Shown: positions 43,390-55,000 of the stretch, piece by piece
Layout: each line of letters starts with the position of its first letter
How positions within the stretch are numbered: the first letter of the stretch is position 1
Notes under the pieces: generated by a model
Databases searched by the model: none
What the model saw: only the letters and a program-made list of their open reading frames with translations
What the model was told of the DNA's origin: nothing
Position numbers and translations under genes: made by a program
Source: Bufo bufo
Lineage: Eukaryota; Chordata; Amphibia; Anura; Bufonidae
Direction: 5' to 3'
Assembly (NCBI RefSeq): GCF_905171765.1
Contig: NC_053398.1
Coordinates: 45,972,323-46,036,322 of the forward strand
DNA: 64,000 nt

Positions 43390-44565
43390 CATTAATCCAT
43401 TAATAGTAGTTTTTTTTTTTTGCTATATCCTACATCAGGGGCTTGGCTGTGCTTATTTTCACCCCTAGAAACTCAGGATAGAATTTTCTATATTTTATTG
43501 AGGGGTGAAATTCACTTGCAAAAATAGCAATCCCCTAAATCTGGTGTTCCAGCTGTGGCTAGCCAAGTGTAATACTGTCTGGCAAAGGATATATTTTTTT
43601 CTGGGGTGAAATTCAATTGCCAAAATAGCAATACCCTAAATCAGTGGTTTCTGCTGTGGCAGGACAGGTTTCATAGTGTCCGTCAAAGGATAGATTTTGT
43701 TCTGGGGTGAAATTCAATTGCCAAAATAGCAATACCCCTAAATCAGTGGTTTCTGCTGTGGCTGGACAAGTTTCATAGTGTCCGTAAAAGGATAGCTTTT
43801 GTTCTGGGGTGAAATTCAATTGCCAAAATAGCAATACCCTAAATCTGGTGTTCCAGCTGTGGCTGGACAAGTAGTTTAATAGTATCCGTCAAAGGATATA
43901 TTTTTTTCTGGGTTGAAATTCAATTGCCAAAATAGCAATACCGTAAATCTGGTGTTCCAGCTGTGACTGGACAAGTTTCATAGTGTCCGTTAAAGGATAT
44001 TTTTTCCTGGGGTGAAATTCAATTGCCAAAATAGCAATACCCTAAATCAGTGGTTTCAGCTGTGGCAGGACAAGTTTTATAGTGTCCTTCAAAGGATTTT
44101 TTTTTTTTCTGGGGTGAAATTCAATTGCAAAAATAGCAATACCCTAAATCAGTGGTTTCAGCTGTGGCAGGACAAGTTTTATAGTGTCCGTCAAAGGATA
44201 TATTTTTTTCTGGGTTGAAATTCAATAGCCAAAATAGCAATACCCTAAATCAGTTGGTTTCAGCTGTGGCTGGAAAAGTTTCATAGTGTGCGTAAAAGAA
44301 TAGCTTTTGTTCTGGGTTTAAATTCAATTGCCAAAATAGCAATACCCTAAATCTGGTGTCCCAGCTGTGACTGGACAAGTTTCGTAGTGTCCGTCAAAGG
44401 ATATATTATTTTCTGGGGTGAAAATCAATTGCCAAAATAGCAATACCCTAAATCAGTGGTTTCAGCTGTGGCAGGACAAGTTTTATAGTGTCCGTCAAAG
44501 GATAGCTTTTGTTCTGGGGTGAAATTCAATTGCCAAAATAGCAATACCCTAAATCTGGTGTTCCA
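43390..44565 (+). repeat. Tandem array 1 of element B, unit about 95-120 bp
   Basis: About ten units with GGGGTGAAATTCAATTGCCA, AAATAGCAATACCCTAAATC, CAGCTGTGGC.GGACAAGTTT and ATAGTGTCCGTCAAAGGATA. It lies between the promoter block and the transposase, as in element A, but its sequence is unrelated to A's array. Confidence 0.85.
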
Positions 44566-45060
44566 GCTGTTGTAGGCCAAGTGTAAATCTGTCCGTAAAA
44601 GGGTATATTACACTCAGCGTGCATCTCCAAGTGTATTTCTTTCCGTAAAAGGGTATATTACACAGTGTTAAATTACAATTGCTGAAAGCATAATCCTTTA
44701 AATTTGCACGCACTATTGTGCATCTCATAGTGTATTTCTGTCCGTAAAAGGGTATATTACACTCAAGCTGTAAATACAAGTGCTGATAGGGTTATCCTCA
44801 ATAACTTCACACGCTACCGTGCATCTCCAAGTGTATTTCTTTCCGTTAAAGGGTATATTACAGTAAGTGTTAAAATACAGCATAATCCTCAACATTTGCA
44901 CACACTGTTGTGCATCTCTAAGTGTATTTCTTTCCGTTAAAGGGTATATTACACTAAGTTTTAAAATACAATTGCTCAAAGCATAATCCTATATATTTTT
45001 TCACACGCTACTGTGCATCTCCAAGTGTAATTCTGTCCGTAAAAGGATACCTTTCATCCA
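44566..45060 (+). repeat. Tandem array 2 of element B
   Basis: Units with GTGCATCTCCAAGTGTATTT, CTTTCCGTAAAAGGGTATAT and TACACT.AG..TTAAA, spaced about 80-125 bp. It directly follows array 1 and shares only TCCGT.AAAGG with it. Confidence 0.75.
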
Positions 45061-45207
45061 GGGCCTAAATCTGTGGTTACTGCTGTGCCTGTATTAGTTT
45101 AATACGGTACATAAATAGATAGCCAGATAGTGTTAGGTTCCTGTAAAAAAAGACCTGAATTTGAATTCAATACATTGGGCCAAATAATTATTTTCTTATT
45201 GTGGTGA

Positions 45208-48200
45208 ATGGTAACAATGAGGAAAACATCTAGTAAGGGACGCGGACATGGTCGTGGTGGTGTTAGTGGACCCTCTGGCGCTGGGAGAGGACGTGGCCGT
45301 TCTGCCACAGCCACACGTCCTAGTGAACCAACTACCTCAGGTCCCAGTACCCGCCAGAATTTACAGCGATATTTGGTGGGGCCCAATGCCATTCTAAGGA
45401 TGGTAAGGCCTGAGCAGGTACAGGCATTAGTCAATTGGGTGGCCGACAGTGGATCCAGCACGTTCACAACATTATCTCCCACCCAGTCTTCTGCAGAAAG
45501 CGCACAGATGGCGCCTGAAAACCAAGCCCATCAGTCTGTCACATCACCCCCATGCATATCAGGGAAACTGTCTGAGCCTCAAGTCATGCAGCAGTCTCTT
45601 ATGCTGTTTGAAGACTCTGCTGGCAGGGTTTCCCAAGGGCATTCACCTAGCCCTTCCCCAGCGGTGGAAGACATAGAATGCACTGATGCACAACCACTTA
45701 TGTTTCCTGATGATGAGGACATGGGAATACCACCTCATCAGGCACACAGGTGCCAACTGCTGCATCTTTCTGCAGTGTGCAGACTGAACAGGAGGTCAGG
45801 GAGGAAGACTGGGTGGAAGACGATGCAGGGGACGATGAGGTCATAGACCCCACATGGAATGAAGGTCGTGCCACTGACTTTCAGAGTTTAGAGGAAGAGG
45901 CAGTGGTGAGACCGAGCCAACAGTGTAGCAAAAGAGGGAGCAGGGGGCAAAAGCAGAACACCCGCCGCCAAGAGAGTTTGCCTGCTACTGGCCACCGCCA
46001 CCTGGGACCGAGCACCCCAAAGGCAGCTTCAAGGAGTTCCCTGGCATGGCACTTCTTTACACAATATGCTGACGACAAGACCCGAGTGGTTTGCACGCTG
46101 CGCCATCAGAGCCTGAAGCGAGGCATTAACATTCTGAACCTTAGCACAACCTGCATGACCAGGCATCTACATGCAAAGCATGAACTGCAGTGGAGTAAAC
46201 ACCTTAAAAACAAGGAACTCACTCAGGCTCCCCCTGCTCCCTCTTCTGCTCCTGCCTCGGCCTCTTCCTCCGCCTCGGGAGGAACGTTGGCACCTGCCGC
46301 CCAGCAAACAGAGGATGTACCACCAACACCACCACCTCCGTCACCAAGCATCTCCACCATGTCACACGGCAGCGTTCAGCTCTCCATCTCACAAACATTG
46401 GAGAGAAAGCGTAAATTCCCACCTAGCCACCCTCGAGCCCTGGGCCTGAATGCCAGCATTTCTAAACTACTGGCCTTTGAAATGCTGTCATTCAGGCTGG
46501 TGGACACAGACAGTTTCAAACAGCTGATGGCGATGGCTGTCCCACAGTATGTTGTTCCCAGCCGCCACTACTTCTCCAAGAGAGCCGTGCCTTCCCTGCA
46601 CAACCAAGTATCCGATAAAATCAAGTGTGCACTGCGCAACGCCATCTGTGGCAAGGTCCACCTAACCACAGATACGTGGACCAGTAAGCACGGCCAGGGA
46701 CGCTATATCTCCCTAACTGCACACTGGGTAAATGTAGTGGCGGCTGGGCCCCAGGCGGAGAGTTCTTTGGCACACGTCCTTCCGCCGCCAAGGATCGCAG
46801 GGCAACATTCTTTGCCTCCTGTAGCCTCCTACTCGGCTTCCTCCTCCTCTTCTTCCACCTGCTCATCCAGTCAGCCACATACCTTCACCACCAACTTCAG
46901 CACAGCCCGGGGTAAACGTCAGCAGGCCATTCTGAAACTCATATGTTTGGGGGACAGGCCCCACACCGCGCAGGAGTTGCGGCGGGGTATAGAACAACAG
47001 ACCGACGAGTGGTTGCTGCCGGTGAGCCTCAAGCCCGGCCTGGTGGTGTGCGATGATGGGCGAAATCTCGTCGCAGCTCTGGGACTAGCCGGTTTGACGC
47101 ACATCCCTTGCCTGGCGCATGTGCTGAATTTGGTGGTGCAGAAGTTCATTCACAACTACCCCGACATGTCAGAGCTGCTGTATAAAGTGCGGGCCGTCTG
47201 TGCGCGCCTCCGGCGTTCACATCCTGCCGCTGCTTGCCTGTCTGCTCTACAGCGTAACTTCGGCCTTCCCACTCACCGCCTCATATGCGACGTGCCCACC
47301 AGGTGGAACTCCACCTTGCAGATGCTGGAGAGACTGTGCGAGCAGCAGGCCATAGTGGAGTTTCAGCTGCAGCATGCATGGGTCAGTCGCACTGCGGAAC
47401 AGCACCACTTCACCACCAATGACTGGGCCTCCATGCGAGACCTGTGTGCCCTGTTGCGCTGTTTTGAGTACTCCACCAACATGGCCAGTGGCGATGACGC
47501 CATTATCAGCGTTACAATACCATTTCTATGTTTCCTAAAACACTTAGGGCGATGATGGAAGAGGAGGTGGCCCAGGAGGAGGAGGAGGAGGAAGAGGGGT
47601 CATTTTCAGCACTTTCAGGCCAGTCTCTTAGAAGTGGCTCAGAGGGAGGTTTTTTGCAACAGCAGAGGCCAGGTACAAATGTGGCCAGCCAGGGCCCACT
47701 ACTGGAGCACGAGGAGGACGAGGATGAGGTGGAGGAGGATGAAGCATGTTCACAGCGGGGTGGCACCCAACGCAGCTCGGGCCCGTCACTGGTGCGTGGC
47801 TGGGGGGAAACGGAGGACGATGATGATACGCCTCCCACAGAGGACAGCTTGTCCTTACCTCTGGGCAGCCTGGCACACATGAGCGACTACATGCTGCAGT
47901 GCCTGCGCAACGACAGAAGAGTTGCCCACATTTTAACGTGTGCGGACTACTGGGTTGCCACCCTGCTGGATCCCCGGTACAAATACAATGTGCCCACCTT
48001 ACTTCCTGCACTGGAGCGTGATAGGAAGATGCGCGAGTACAAGCGCACGTTGGTAGACGCGCTACTGAGAGCATTCCCAAATGTCACAGGGGAACAAGTG
48101 GAAGCCCAAGGCGAAGGCAGAGGAGGAGCAAGAGGTCGCCAACGCAGCTGTGTCACGGCCAGCTCCTCTGAGGGCAGGGTTAGCGTGGCAGAGATATGGA

Positions 48201-48480
48201 AAAGTTTTGTCACCACGCCACAGCTAACTGCACCACCACCTGATACGGAACGTGTTAGCAGGAGGCAGCATTTCACTAACATGGTGGAACTGTACGTGTG
48301 CACACCCCTCCACGTACTGACTGATGGTTCGGCACTATTCAACTTCGGGGTCTCCAAATTGTCCACGTGGCCAGAGCTAGCCTTTTATGCCTTGGAGGTG
48401 CTGGCCTGCCCGGCGGCCAGCGTTTTGTCTGAACGTGTATTCTTGTACTCCAGGGCACTTCTTCATTCAATCCTCTTTAT
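45208..48480 (+). pseudogene. hAT transposase with frameshifts and degenerate BED finger
   Basis: Three frames in succession (45208 to about 45770, about 45770-47540, 47528-48480) give nearly a full hAT transposase, so at least two frameshifts are needed. In order: the basic N terminus with RQNLQRYLVGPNA; an acidic serine-rich region; a BED-like finger (VVCTLRHQSLKRG...TTCMTRHLHAKH) in which the second cysteine is lost; the RNase H-like core with TTDTWTSKHGQGRYISLTAH; VVCDDGRNLVAALG and LAHVLNLVVQKF; CDVPTRWNSTLQML; the acidic insertion region; VATLLDPRYK; and the start of the dimerisation domain LAFYALEVLACPAASVLSER. After SERVF the expected conserved tail is missing and unrelated text follows. 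Element A shares the N terminus. Not functional. Confidence 0.88.
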
Positions 48481-48529
48481 TTTTATTTTACCATTATATT
48501 GCGGGGCAACCCAAAGTTGAATGAACCTC

Positions 48530-49745
48530 TCCTCTGTCTGGGTGCCAGGGGCCTAAATATCATAAACTGGCCTGTTCCAGTGGTGGGTGACATGAAGCCT
48601 GATTCTCTGCTTTGCGACCTCTCTCTTCTGTCTTGGTGCCGGGGCCTAAATATCTGAAAGTGGCCTGTTCCATTGGTGGGTGACATGAAGCCTGATTCTC
48701 TGCTATGGGACCTCTCTCCTCTGTCTGGGTGCTGGGGCCTAAATAAGTAAAAGTGGCCTTCTCCATTGGTGGGTGACATGAAGCCTGATTCTCTGCTATG
48801 GGACCTCTCTCCTCTGACTGGGTGCTGGGGCCTAAATAAGTAAAAGTGGCCTTCTCCATCGGTGGGTGACATGAAGCCTGATTCTCTGCTATGGGACCTC
48901 TCTCCTCTGTCTGGGTGCTGGGGCCTAAATAAGTAAAAGTGGCCTTCTCCATTGGTGGGTGACATGAAGCCTGATTCTCTGCTATGGGACCTCTCTCCTC
49001 TGTCTGGGTGCTGGGGCCTAAATAAGTAAAAGTGGCCTTCTCCATTGGTGGGTGACATGAAGCCTGATTCTCTGCTATGGGACCTCTCTCCTCTGTCTGG
49101 GTGCTGGGGCCTAAATAAGTAAAAGTGGCCTTCTCCATTGGTGGGTGACATGAAGCCTGATTCTCTGCTATGGGACCTCTCTCCTCTGTCTGGGTGCTGG
49201 GGCCTAAATAAGTAAAAGTGGCCTTCTCCATTGGTGGGTGACATGAAGCCTGATTCTCTGCTATGGGACCTATCTCCTCTGTCTGGGAGTCAGGGGCCTA
49301 AATAAGTAAAAGTGGCCTGTTCCATTGGTGGGTGACATGAAGCCTGATTCTCTGCTATGGGACCTATCTCCTCTGTCTGGGTGTCAAGGGCCTAAATAAG
49401 TAAAAGTGGCCTTCTCCATCGGTGGGTGACATGAAGCCTTATTCTCTGCTATGGGACCTCTCTCCTCTGTCTGGGTGCTGGGGCCTGAATAAGTAAAAGT
49501 GGCATTCTCCATTGGTGGGTGACATTAAGCCTGATTCTCTGCTATGGGACCTCTCTCCTCTGTCTGGGTGCTGGGGCCTAAATAAGTAAAAGTGGCCTTC
49601 TCCATTGATGGGTGACATGAAGCCTGCTTCTTTGCTATGGGACCTCTCTCCTCTGTCTGGGTGCTGGGGCCTAAACAAGTAAAAGTGGCCTTCTCCATTG
49701 GTGGGTGACATGAAGCCTGATTCTCTGCTATGGGACCTCTCTCCA
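48530..49745 (+). repeat. Tandem array of element B, unit 93 bp, about 13 copies
   Basis: Units with GGTGGGTGACATGAAGCCTG, ATTCTCTGCTATGGGACCTC, TCTCCTCTGTCTGGGTGCTG and GGGCCTAAATAAGTAAAAGT. Middle units are almost identical. As 93 is divisible by three, the minus strand stays open for 253 codons; that frame is not a gene. Confidence 0.92.
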
Positions 49746-50167
49746 ATTGATATTGGTTAATTTTTATTTATTTTATTTTATTTTAATTCATTTCCCTATC
49801 CACATTTGTTTGCAGGGGATTTACCTACATTTTGCTGCCTTTTGCAGCCCTCTAGCCCTTTCCTGGGCTATTTTACAGCCTTTTTAGTGCCCAAAAGTTC
49901 GGGTCCTTATTGACTTCAATGGGGTTTGGGGTGAAGTTCGGGTCGAGTTCGGATCCCAAACCCGAACATTTTCGGGAAGTTTGGCCAAACTTCTCGAACC
50001 CGAACATCCAGGTGTTCGCTCAACTCTAGTTATCTGTGCTGTTACATAGGACTGCAGGTGATATCTACTATATTATCTGTACTCAGAGAGTTATCACTGT
50101 GGAAGAGGGCCCACTGAGACTTTATTGCCCAAGGGTCCACATGAACCTAAACCTGGAGCCGGCCCTG

Positions 50168-50523
50168 ACTGCGTGGTATAATATTTTTTGCAGTAGCCCC
50201 CTGTATTGCGATGCTGTATGCAGTCAATCTGTTGTGCTATGTGCCAGTTGTGCAGAGAGTGAGGGACCAGGGGTCCACGCTTACTGAGGAGGGTCCCCCT
50301 GTGGACCAGTCTGAGTCTATACATACTCTTTTGGCCCTTGTTAAGTGGATGGCACCTATGGCTACTCTCATGTTCTTTACTGGCGCATATGACGAACGTG
50401 TTCACCAAACACAGCCGTACTTAGCACAATACATAATATATTTGCCCAGTTCTTGATCTATTCAATATATCTAGGTTCAGTAGGGTAACAGTCTACACTG
50501 AATATAGATTTCTAGGACATCTA
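50168..50523. other. Spacer between element stacks
   Basis: No supported gene. A segment near 50265-50315 (GGTCCCCCTGTGGACCAGTC) resembles an hAT right end of the family at 30269 but is too short to call. Confidence 0.4.
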
Positions 50524-50714
50524 CAGTGCCTTGAACTTTTCCACATTTTTTCCATGTTACACCCACAAACTTAAATATATATTTTGGGGGATTTTATGTG
50601 ATAGACCAACACAAAGTGGCAAGTATGTGTGAAATGAAAAGAGAATAATACATAGTTTTCAAAATGTATAATTTTAATAAATAAAAATCTGAAAAATGTG
50701 GTGTGCATTTGTAT

Positions 50715-50920
50715 TCAGCATTTTGTAGAATCACCTTTTGCTGCAATTACAGCTGCAAGTCTTTGGGGGTATGTCTTTACCATATTTACACATCTATGGG
50801 TTGAAATTTTTGCCCATTCTTCTTTGCAAAATAGCTCCAGCTCAGATTGAATGGAGAGCGTCTGTGAACAACAATATTTGTCTTGCCACAGATTCTCAAT
50901 GGGATTAAGGTCAGGACTTT
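50715..50920 (-). pseudogene. Tc1 transposase C-terminal piece
   Basis: The minus strand encodes KSPDLNPIENLWQDKYCC followed by an acidic helix and VNMVKTYPQRLAAVIAAKG, the usual end of a Tc1-family transposase. The preceding residues lie across the insertions at 62896-63070. The glutamate of the DDE triad is present. The gene is broken by the LTR-like insertion at 50921. Confidence 0.8.
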
Positions 50921-52055
50921 TGCAGCGTCCCACTACGTGTGTGTGGGCACTGCTTAAAAGCACTTTTTCATATTATTATAAGCACTAGGTTGTCATGTAT
51001 AATTTTGCATTTGTGTATCTGCAAAATCCCTGTTAACAGGCCTATTAGGTGTAATTTATACATCCCGCCACTAAATGGGGATAAAGTTCAGGTACTATAT
51101 ATACCTAGGTCAGGCCTAGTTAGTCAGTTGAGACCAGGAGGGAGTTGAGAGGAGCTGAAACCAGGATGTAGTTCAGAAGTGAGCAGATCTGAGGTACTCA
51201 GATCAACTTAGTGGGAGGAAAAGATAGAGTGAAGACTTCGCAACACAGATTAGTGAGTGGAGCCAACTTCGCTAGAAGGTGTTTACTCAGATGTTTAGGC
51301 GCAGAAGAGCGTTTTCCTTCTGTAGCCGGACTGTAGACTTGCATCCCTGACCAGTAGGAGAAAAGTTTTTCTCCCTGGAAAAGAAACAAGCAATCCTAGG
51401 AATTCATCGGTGATAAGAGCCATTATTTAGGGCCACAGACACCTTTGCATGGTGGAGGTTTTATAGCTTCAGGCAGCCACACCAACCTTCTAAGGGACAG
51501 TTGAGTTTTCCTGTCTAAATTATTCAGCTTGTAGGGAAAGTCAAGGAATGGGATACAGGGCATCTAAGGGAACCAGGTACACCTAACCCACTGCTCCAAA
51601 ACCCACCAAAAACCTGACAAGCCTTAAACAGTGGATTTGCAGAATTATCTCTGTATCATCTAAAGACTGCATATTTGTACTACTGCAACTGAAAGACCTC
51701 TAAAGTAAAAGTTGTGAGTTGCATCTTACCACTGTCTACCTCATTATTACTACCTATGGTTGTACCACCATTAACGGTACTGGCGTCACGCCAAAAACCA
51801 TCAAAGGACTCAGCCGCAACAAGCACCCTAAGCACCCTTAACATCAAGGGCACCTCAACCACCATCTTGGCTGATGCTTCCTACCACAGAGCGTGTCCCG
51901 GAGGATTTCGTGCTGTCCACCTCAACACTGTGCTGCCAGCCCAGGGAGGCTATCTGCTAACCGTGAGTAAACTGATGAACTGTGTGTTATATCATTTGAC
52001 CCCTCATCGGTCCACCGTGCACCTCACGTGTTCCCCCTGCGACTGGCTGGCTGCA
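50921..52055 (+). mobile_element. Solo-LTR-like insertion (1135 bp)
   Basis: It starts TGCAGCGTCCCAC and ends GGCTGGCTGCA, with a 4 bp duplication CTTT (50917-50920 and 52056-52059); joining the flanks restores Tc1 sequence (GTCAGGACTTTGACTGGG). It shares GGTACTGGCGTCACG, AAGGGCACCTCAA and CCGTGAGTAA with 53340-54613, its relative. A TATA-like ACTATATATACC is at about 51093-51104. No coding sequence. Confidence 0.75.
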
Positions 52056-52914
52056 CTTTGACTGGGCTTTGATCTAAACTAGAGATGAGCGAATTTCTAA
52101 AAAATTCGATTCGGCCGGGTTCGCCAAATTTTTTAAAAAAATTTGGTTTGATCCAAATTTATTTGTGGCGAATCGCGTTAAAAAACTGCTATTTCCTGGC
52201 TGCAGAGAGCCTTTATAGTGGATTATGTGCCTTGCAGTAACACACATAGGGAGACTGCTGTGGTAGTGAAACAATACTGTGAGTCAGTATGACATGCAGA
52301 TGACAGGCTTCGCTCTTAGAATCATACTTCACTTATTTGGGCAGTTATGGGGTCAAAACTGACCAAATAACTCAAGTGTGAACTAAGCCTTACAGGTCAA
52401 TGTTAGCGTCAAGAAGAAGCGCACTCCTTTTACACCGTCGGCAGCTGATTCCACATAGATGTCTACAGAACCTGTTCTATTAAACGCTTATACAAGTAGA
52501 GCACCCCTGACAGAGTGGAGAGGGTGTCAGCAGTAAGTTTGTGTTGACGTCACTGATTATTTTGCCCTTCCTCTAATCCGTCAGAACAACAACCCCAAAA
52601 AAACTGATCCTGTCTGTTGAGCATCTGCCTTCACTCAGTCAGCATTTGGTCAGTAATCCATCAGTATTGCTAAAGTCAAAAAAACAGGAGTGGATCCGAA
52701 ACAGAGATGACACGTGAACGGAATATTTGCATGTCTAATGTGTTTTGTACCCACTCCTGCTTTTGGCTACCAAATCATAAGCCAATTCTGATGCAAAATA
52801 GGGACCATGTCATGCAGGCCTTACAGCTGTTACATAGACAGGATCCATTGTGCTTCTAATTTTTACTTTTCCTTCCTATGACAGATCAGAAGAAGAGTCA
52901 AATAAATTATGTCA

Positions 52915-53339
52915 GCCAGGCCAAAAGGCAAAATAGTGGCCCAGTCATGAAGTGGGGAGGGTGGGAACAGCATGTGAAGTTCACAGAGTGGCCCTATGAC
53001 ATAGTGGTAAGGTGGAAGCAGCATGAGGAGACCACAGAGTGGCCCAATGACAGAGTCTGGAGGTGGCGGCAGCATCAGGAGGAGGCCACAGAGTGGCACA
53101 ATGACAGTGTGGAGGTGGCGGCAGCATCAGTAGGCCACAAAGCGGCACAATGACAGAGTGTGGAGGTGGCGCCAGCAGCAGCATATGGAGGAGGTCACAG
53201 AGTGGCACAATGACAGTGTGGAGGTGGCGGCAGCATCAGGAGGCCACAGAGCGGCACAATGACAGAGTGTGGAGGTGGCGGCAGCAGCAGCATATGGAGG
53301 AGGTCACAGGGTGGCACAATGACAGTGTGGAGGTGGCAG
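52915..53339 (+). repeat. GC-rich tandem array of element C, left part
   Basis: Units of about 57-65 bp with GGAGGTGGCGGCAGCATCAG, GAGGCCACAGAGTGGCACAA and TGACAGAGTGTGG. It continues after the LTR-like insertion. Confidence 0.85.
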
Positions 53340-54613
53340 TGCAGTGTCTCACTCACATGACCGAGGGGCACCGCAAACGTGTTTTAATTATGTATTAATG
53401 TCATGTGATATGCCTGTATTTTGTATTCTATCTCCTGTCATATTGTCCATGTCACAATGTGATTCTCTATGTAAATATCCTTTACACAGGCCTAGTCAGG
53501 GTGCAGTGCACAGTGTCAGTGAGTATAAATAGCTTAGCTCAGACCTAAGTTAGGCAGAGTGTTGTTGGCTGGTTGAGGTCAATACAAACCAGTGCAGATG
53601 AGCTCAGGTCAATACAAGTGAGAGTTCAGTTCAATGCAGTTCTCTCATGAGCCTACAAGAAAGCAACAGCAATGTAGCTGAATATCTGGAGGGAGGCCCC
53701 TTCCTAGCCTCTCTACTCTGTCCCTGTCGGCTCCACAGCCCAGGGTTAAAGCCTGCCATCATTCTACCTAGAGGTGAACAATACACTCCTATAGATCGCT
53801 CTTCCAGGGTGACCAATGTCTAAACTGTACGCAGCCGAGTATATAAGGAATTATCACGTTTATGCAAGACAAAGGATTAGCAAGATAGTCATTACCTGAG
53901 GACTTATTAGGCACCTTTGTAGTAGGTGTAGGAGACAGCATAAAGCATCCACGCCTCCAGTTCAAATCCTGAGGACAGTCAGGCCAACTGTCAGAACAAC
54001 ATTGGAATAGAAGTTTCAGGATTCAGAAAAGCACCTTTAAATAAGGATTAGGATCAGGCCAGAGTTTTGACCAGTGTAAGACTTTCATTATTACAAGCCT
54101 AGTCTGAGCAGTAGTTTTCTTATGTACTACAAGAGCCTGTACTTCATTAAGGATTTGCATTTCCCTTTCCCGATATGTATGGGAGATTGTGCTTAATGCC
54201 GGATTGTATCAAAAGACTGTCTTAATGCATTGGATGAGTTGTTACTAGAAGTCACCTTCAGTAAAGTTCCCTTTTGAGTTTTACCCTGCTTGCCTCAGAC
54301 TCAAGTTCCTCTATTAATACAACAGTAAATGGTTGTACCTCCATACAAAAGGTACTGGCGTCACGACTACAAGGGACCTTGCCACTAGCACATTAATACA
54401 GACCACTAAGGGCACCTCAAACCAACATCTGGCCAGTGTCCCTTACACCAGAGTGTGCCCCAGAGAATCATTGGGCCATTCTCCTTTTCACTTATGCGAG
54501 CCTGCCCAGGGACGACATAACCGTGAGTAACCAGAACTGTATTTACCTCGGCCCACCTATTGCTCACACCGTGACCTCACGCATAATTCCCCTGCAAGGT
54601 CTGGCATACCGCA
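53340..54613 (+). mobile_element. Solo-LTR-like insertion (1274 bp)
   Basis: It starts TGCAGTGTCTCACTC and ends CTGGCATACCGCA, with a 4 bp duplication GCAG (53336-53339 and 54614-54617) inside the GC-rich array. A relative of 50921-52055. A TATA-like GAGTATAAATAGC is at about 53520-53532. No coding sequence. Confidence 0.72.
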
Positions 54614-54985
54614 GCAGCAGCAGTATGAGGAGACCACAGAGTGGCACAATGACAGAGCAAGGAGGTGGCGGCAGCAGCATCAGGGGGAGGCCACAGGGTG
54701 GCACAATGACAGTGTGGAGGTTGCAGCAGCAGCATCAGGAGGCCACAGAGTGGCAAGGTGACATAGTGTTGAGGTAGCAGCTGCAACAGGAGACCACAGA
54801 GTGTCAAGATGACATAGTGTGGAGGTGGAGGCAGCATCAGGAGACCGCAGAGTGGCAAGGTGACATAGTGTGGATGTGAAAGCAGCATCAGAAGACCACA
54901 GAGTTGCAAGGTGACATAGTGTGGAGGTGGCAGCAGCATCAGGAGACCACAGAGTGACCCGGTGACAGAGTGGGGGGTGGATGGC
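54614..54985 (+). repeat. GC-rich tandem array of element C, right part
   Basis: About six more units of the array at 52915-53339, here with CAGGAGACCACAGAGTGGCA and AGGTGACATAGTGTGGAGGT. It ends at the stop side of the minus-strand transposase. Confidence 0.85.
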
Positions 54986-55000
54986 AATACCAGTACCAGC

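Larger units (their letters stand above)
42866..50028 (+). mobile_element. hAT element B, complete ends, decayed transposase (7163 bp)
   Basis: The ends TAGGGATGAGC and GCTCAACTCTA are inverted, and a perfect 8 bp duplication GTTATCTG flanks them (42858-42865 and 50029-50036). Next to each end are TTCGGGTT/AACCCGAA words. From left to right it has a promoter-like block, tandem arrays (43390-45060), a transposase with frameshifts (45208-48480), a 93 bp tandem array (48530-49745) and a conserved 3' terminus (49895-50028). Confidence 0.93.
39996..50167 (+). mobile_element. Possible non-autonomous hAT element holding element B
   Basis: The start CAGGGCTGGCGTCAGC and the end GGAGCCGGCCCTG could be a pair of hAT ends, and the sequence on both sides of element B (a 57 bp tandem array) is continuous. 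The flanks ACTGAGCA and ACTGCGTG share only four leading bases, so the pairing is tentative. Confidence 0.35.

Noticed and set aside
48483..49244. 253-residue minus-strand repeat protein
   Set aside because: The 93 bp tandem unit is divisible by three, so the frame stays open; the array belongs to hAT element B and has no promoter or splice evidence.
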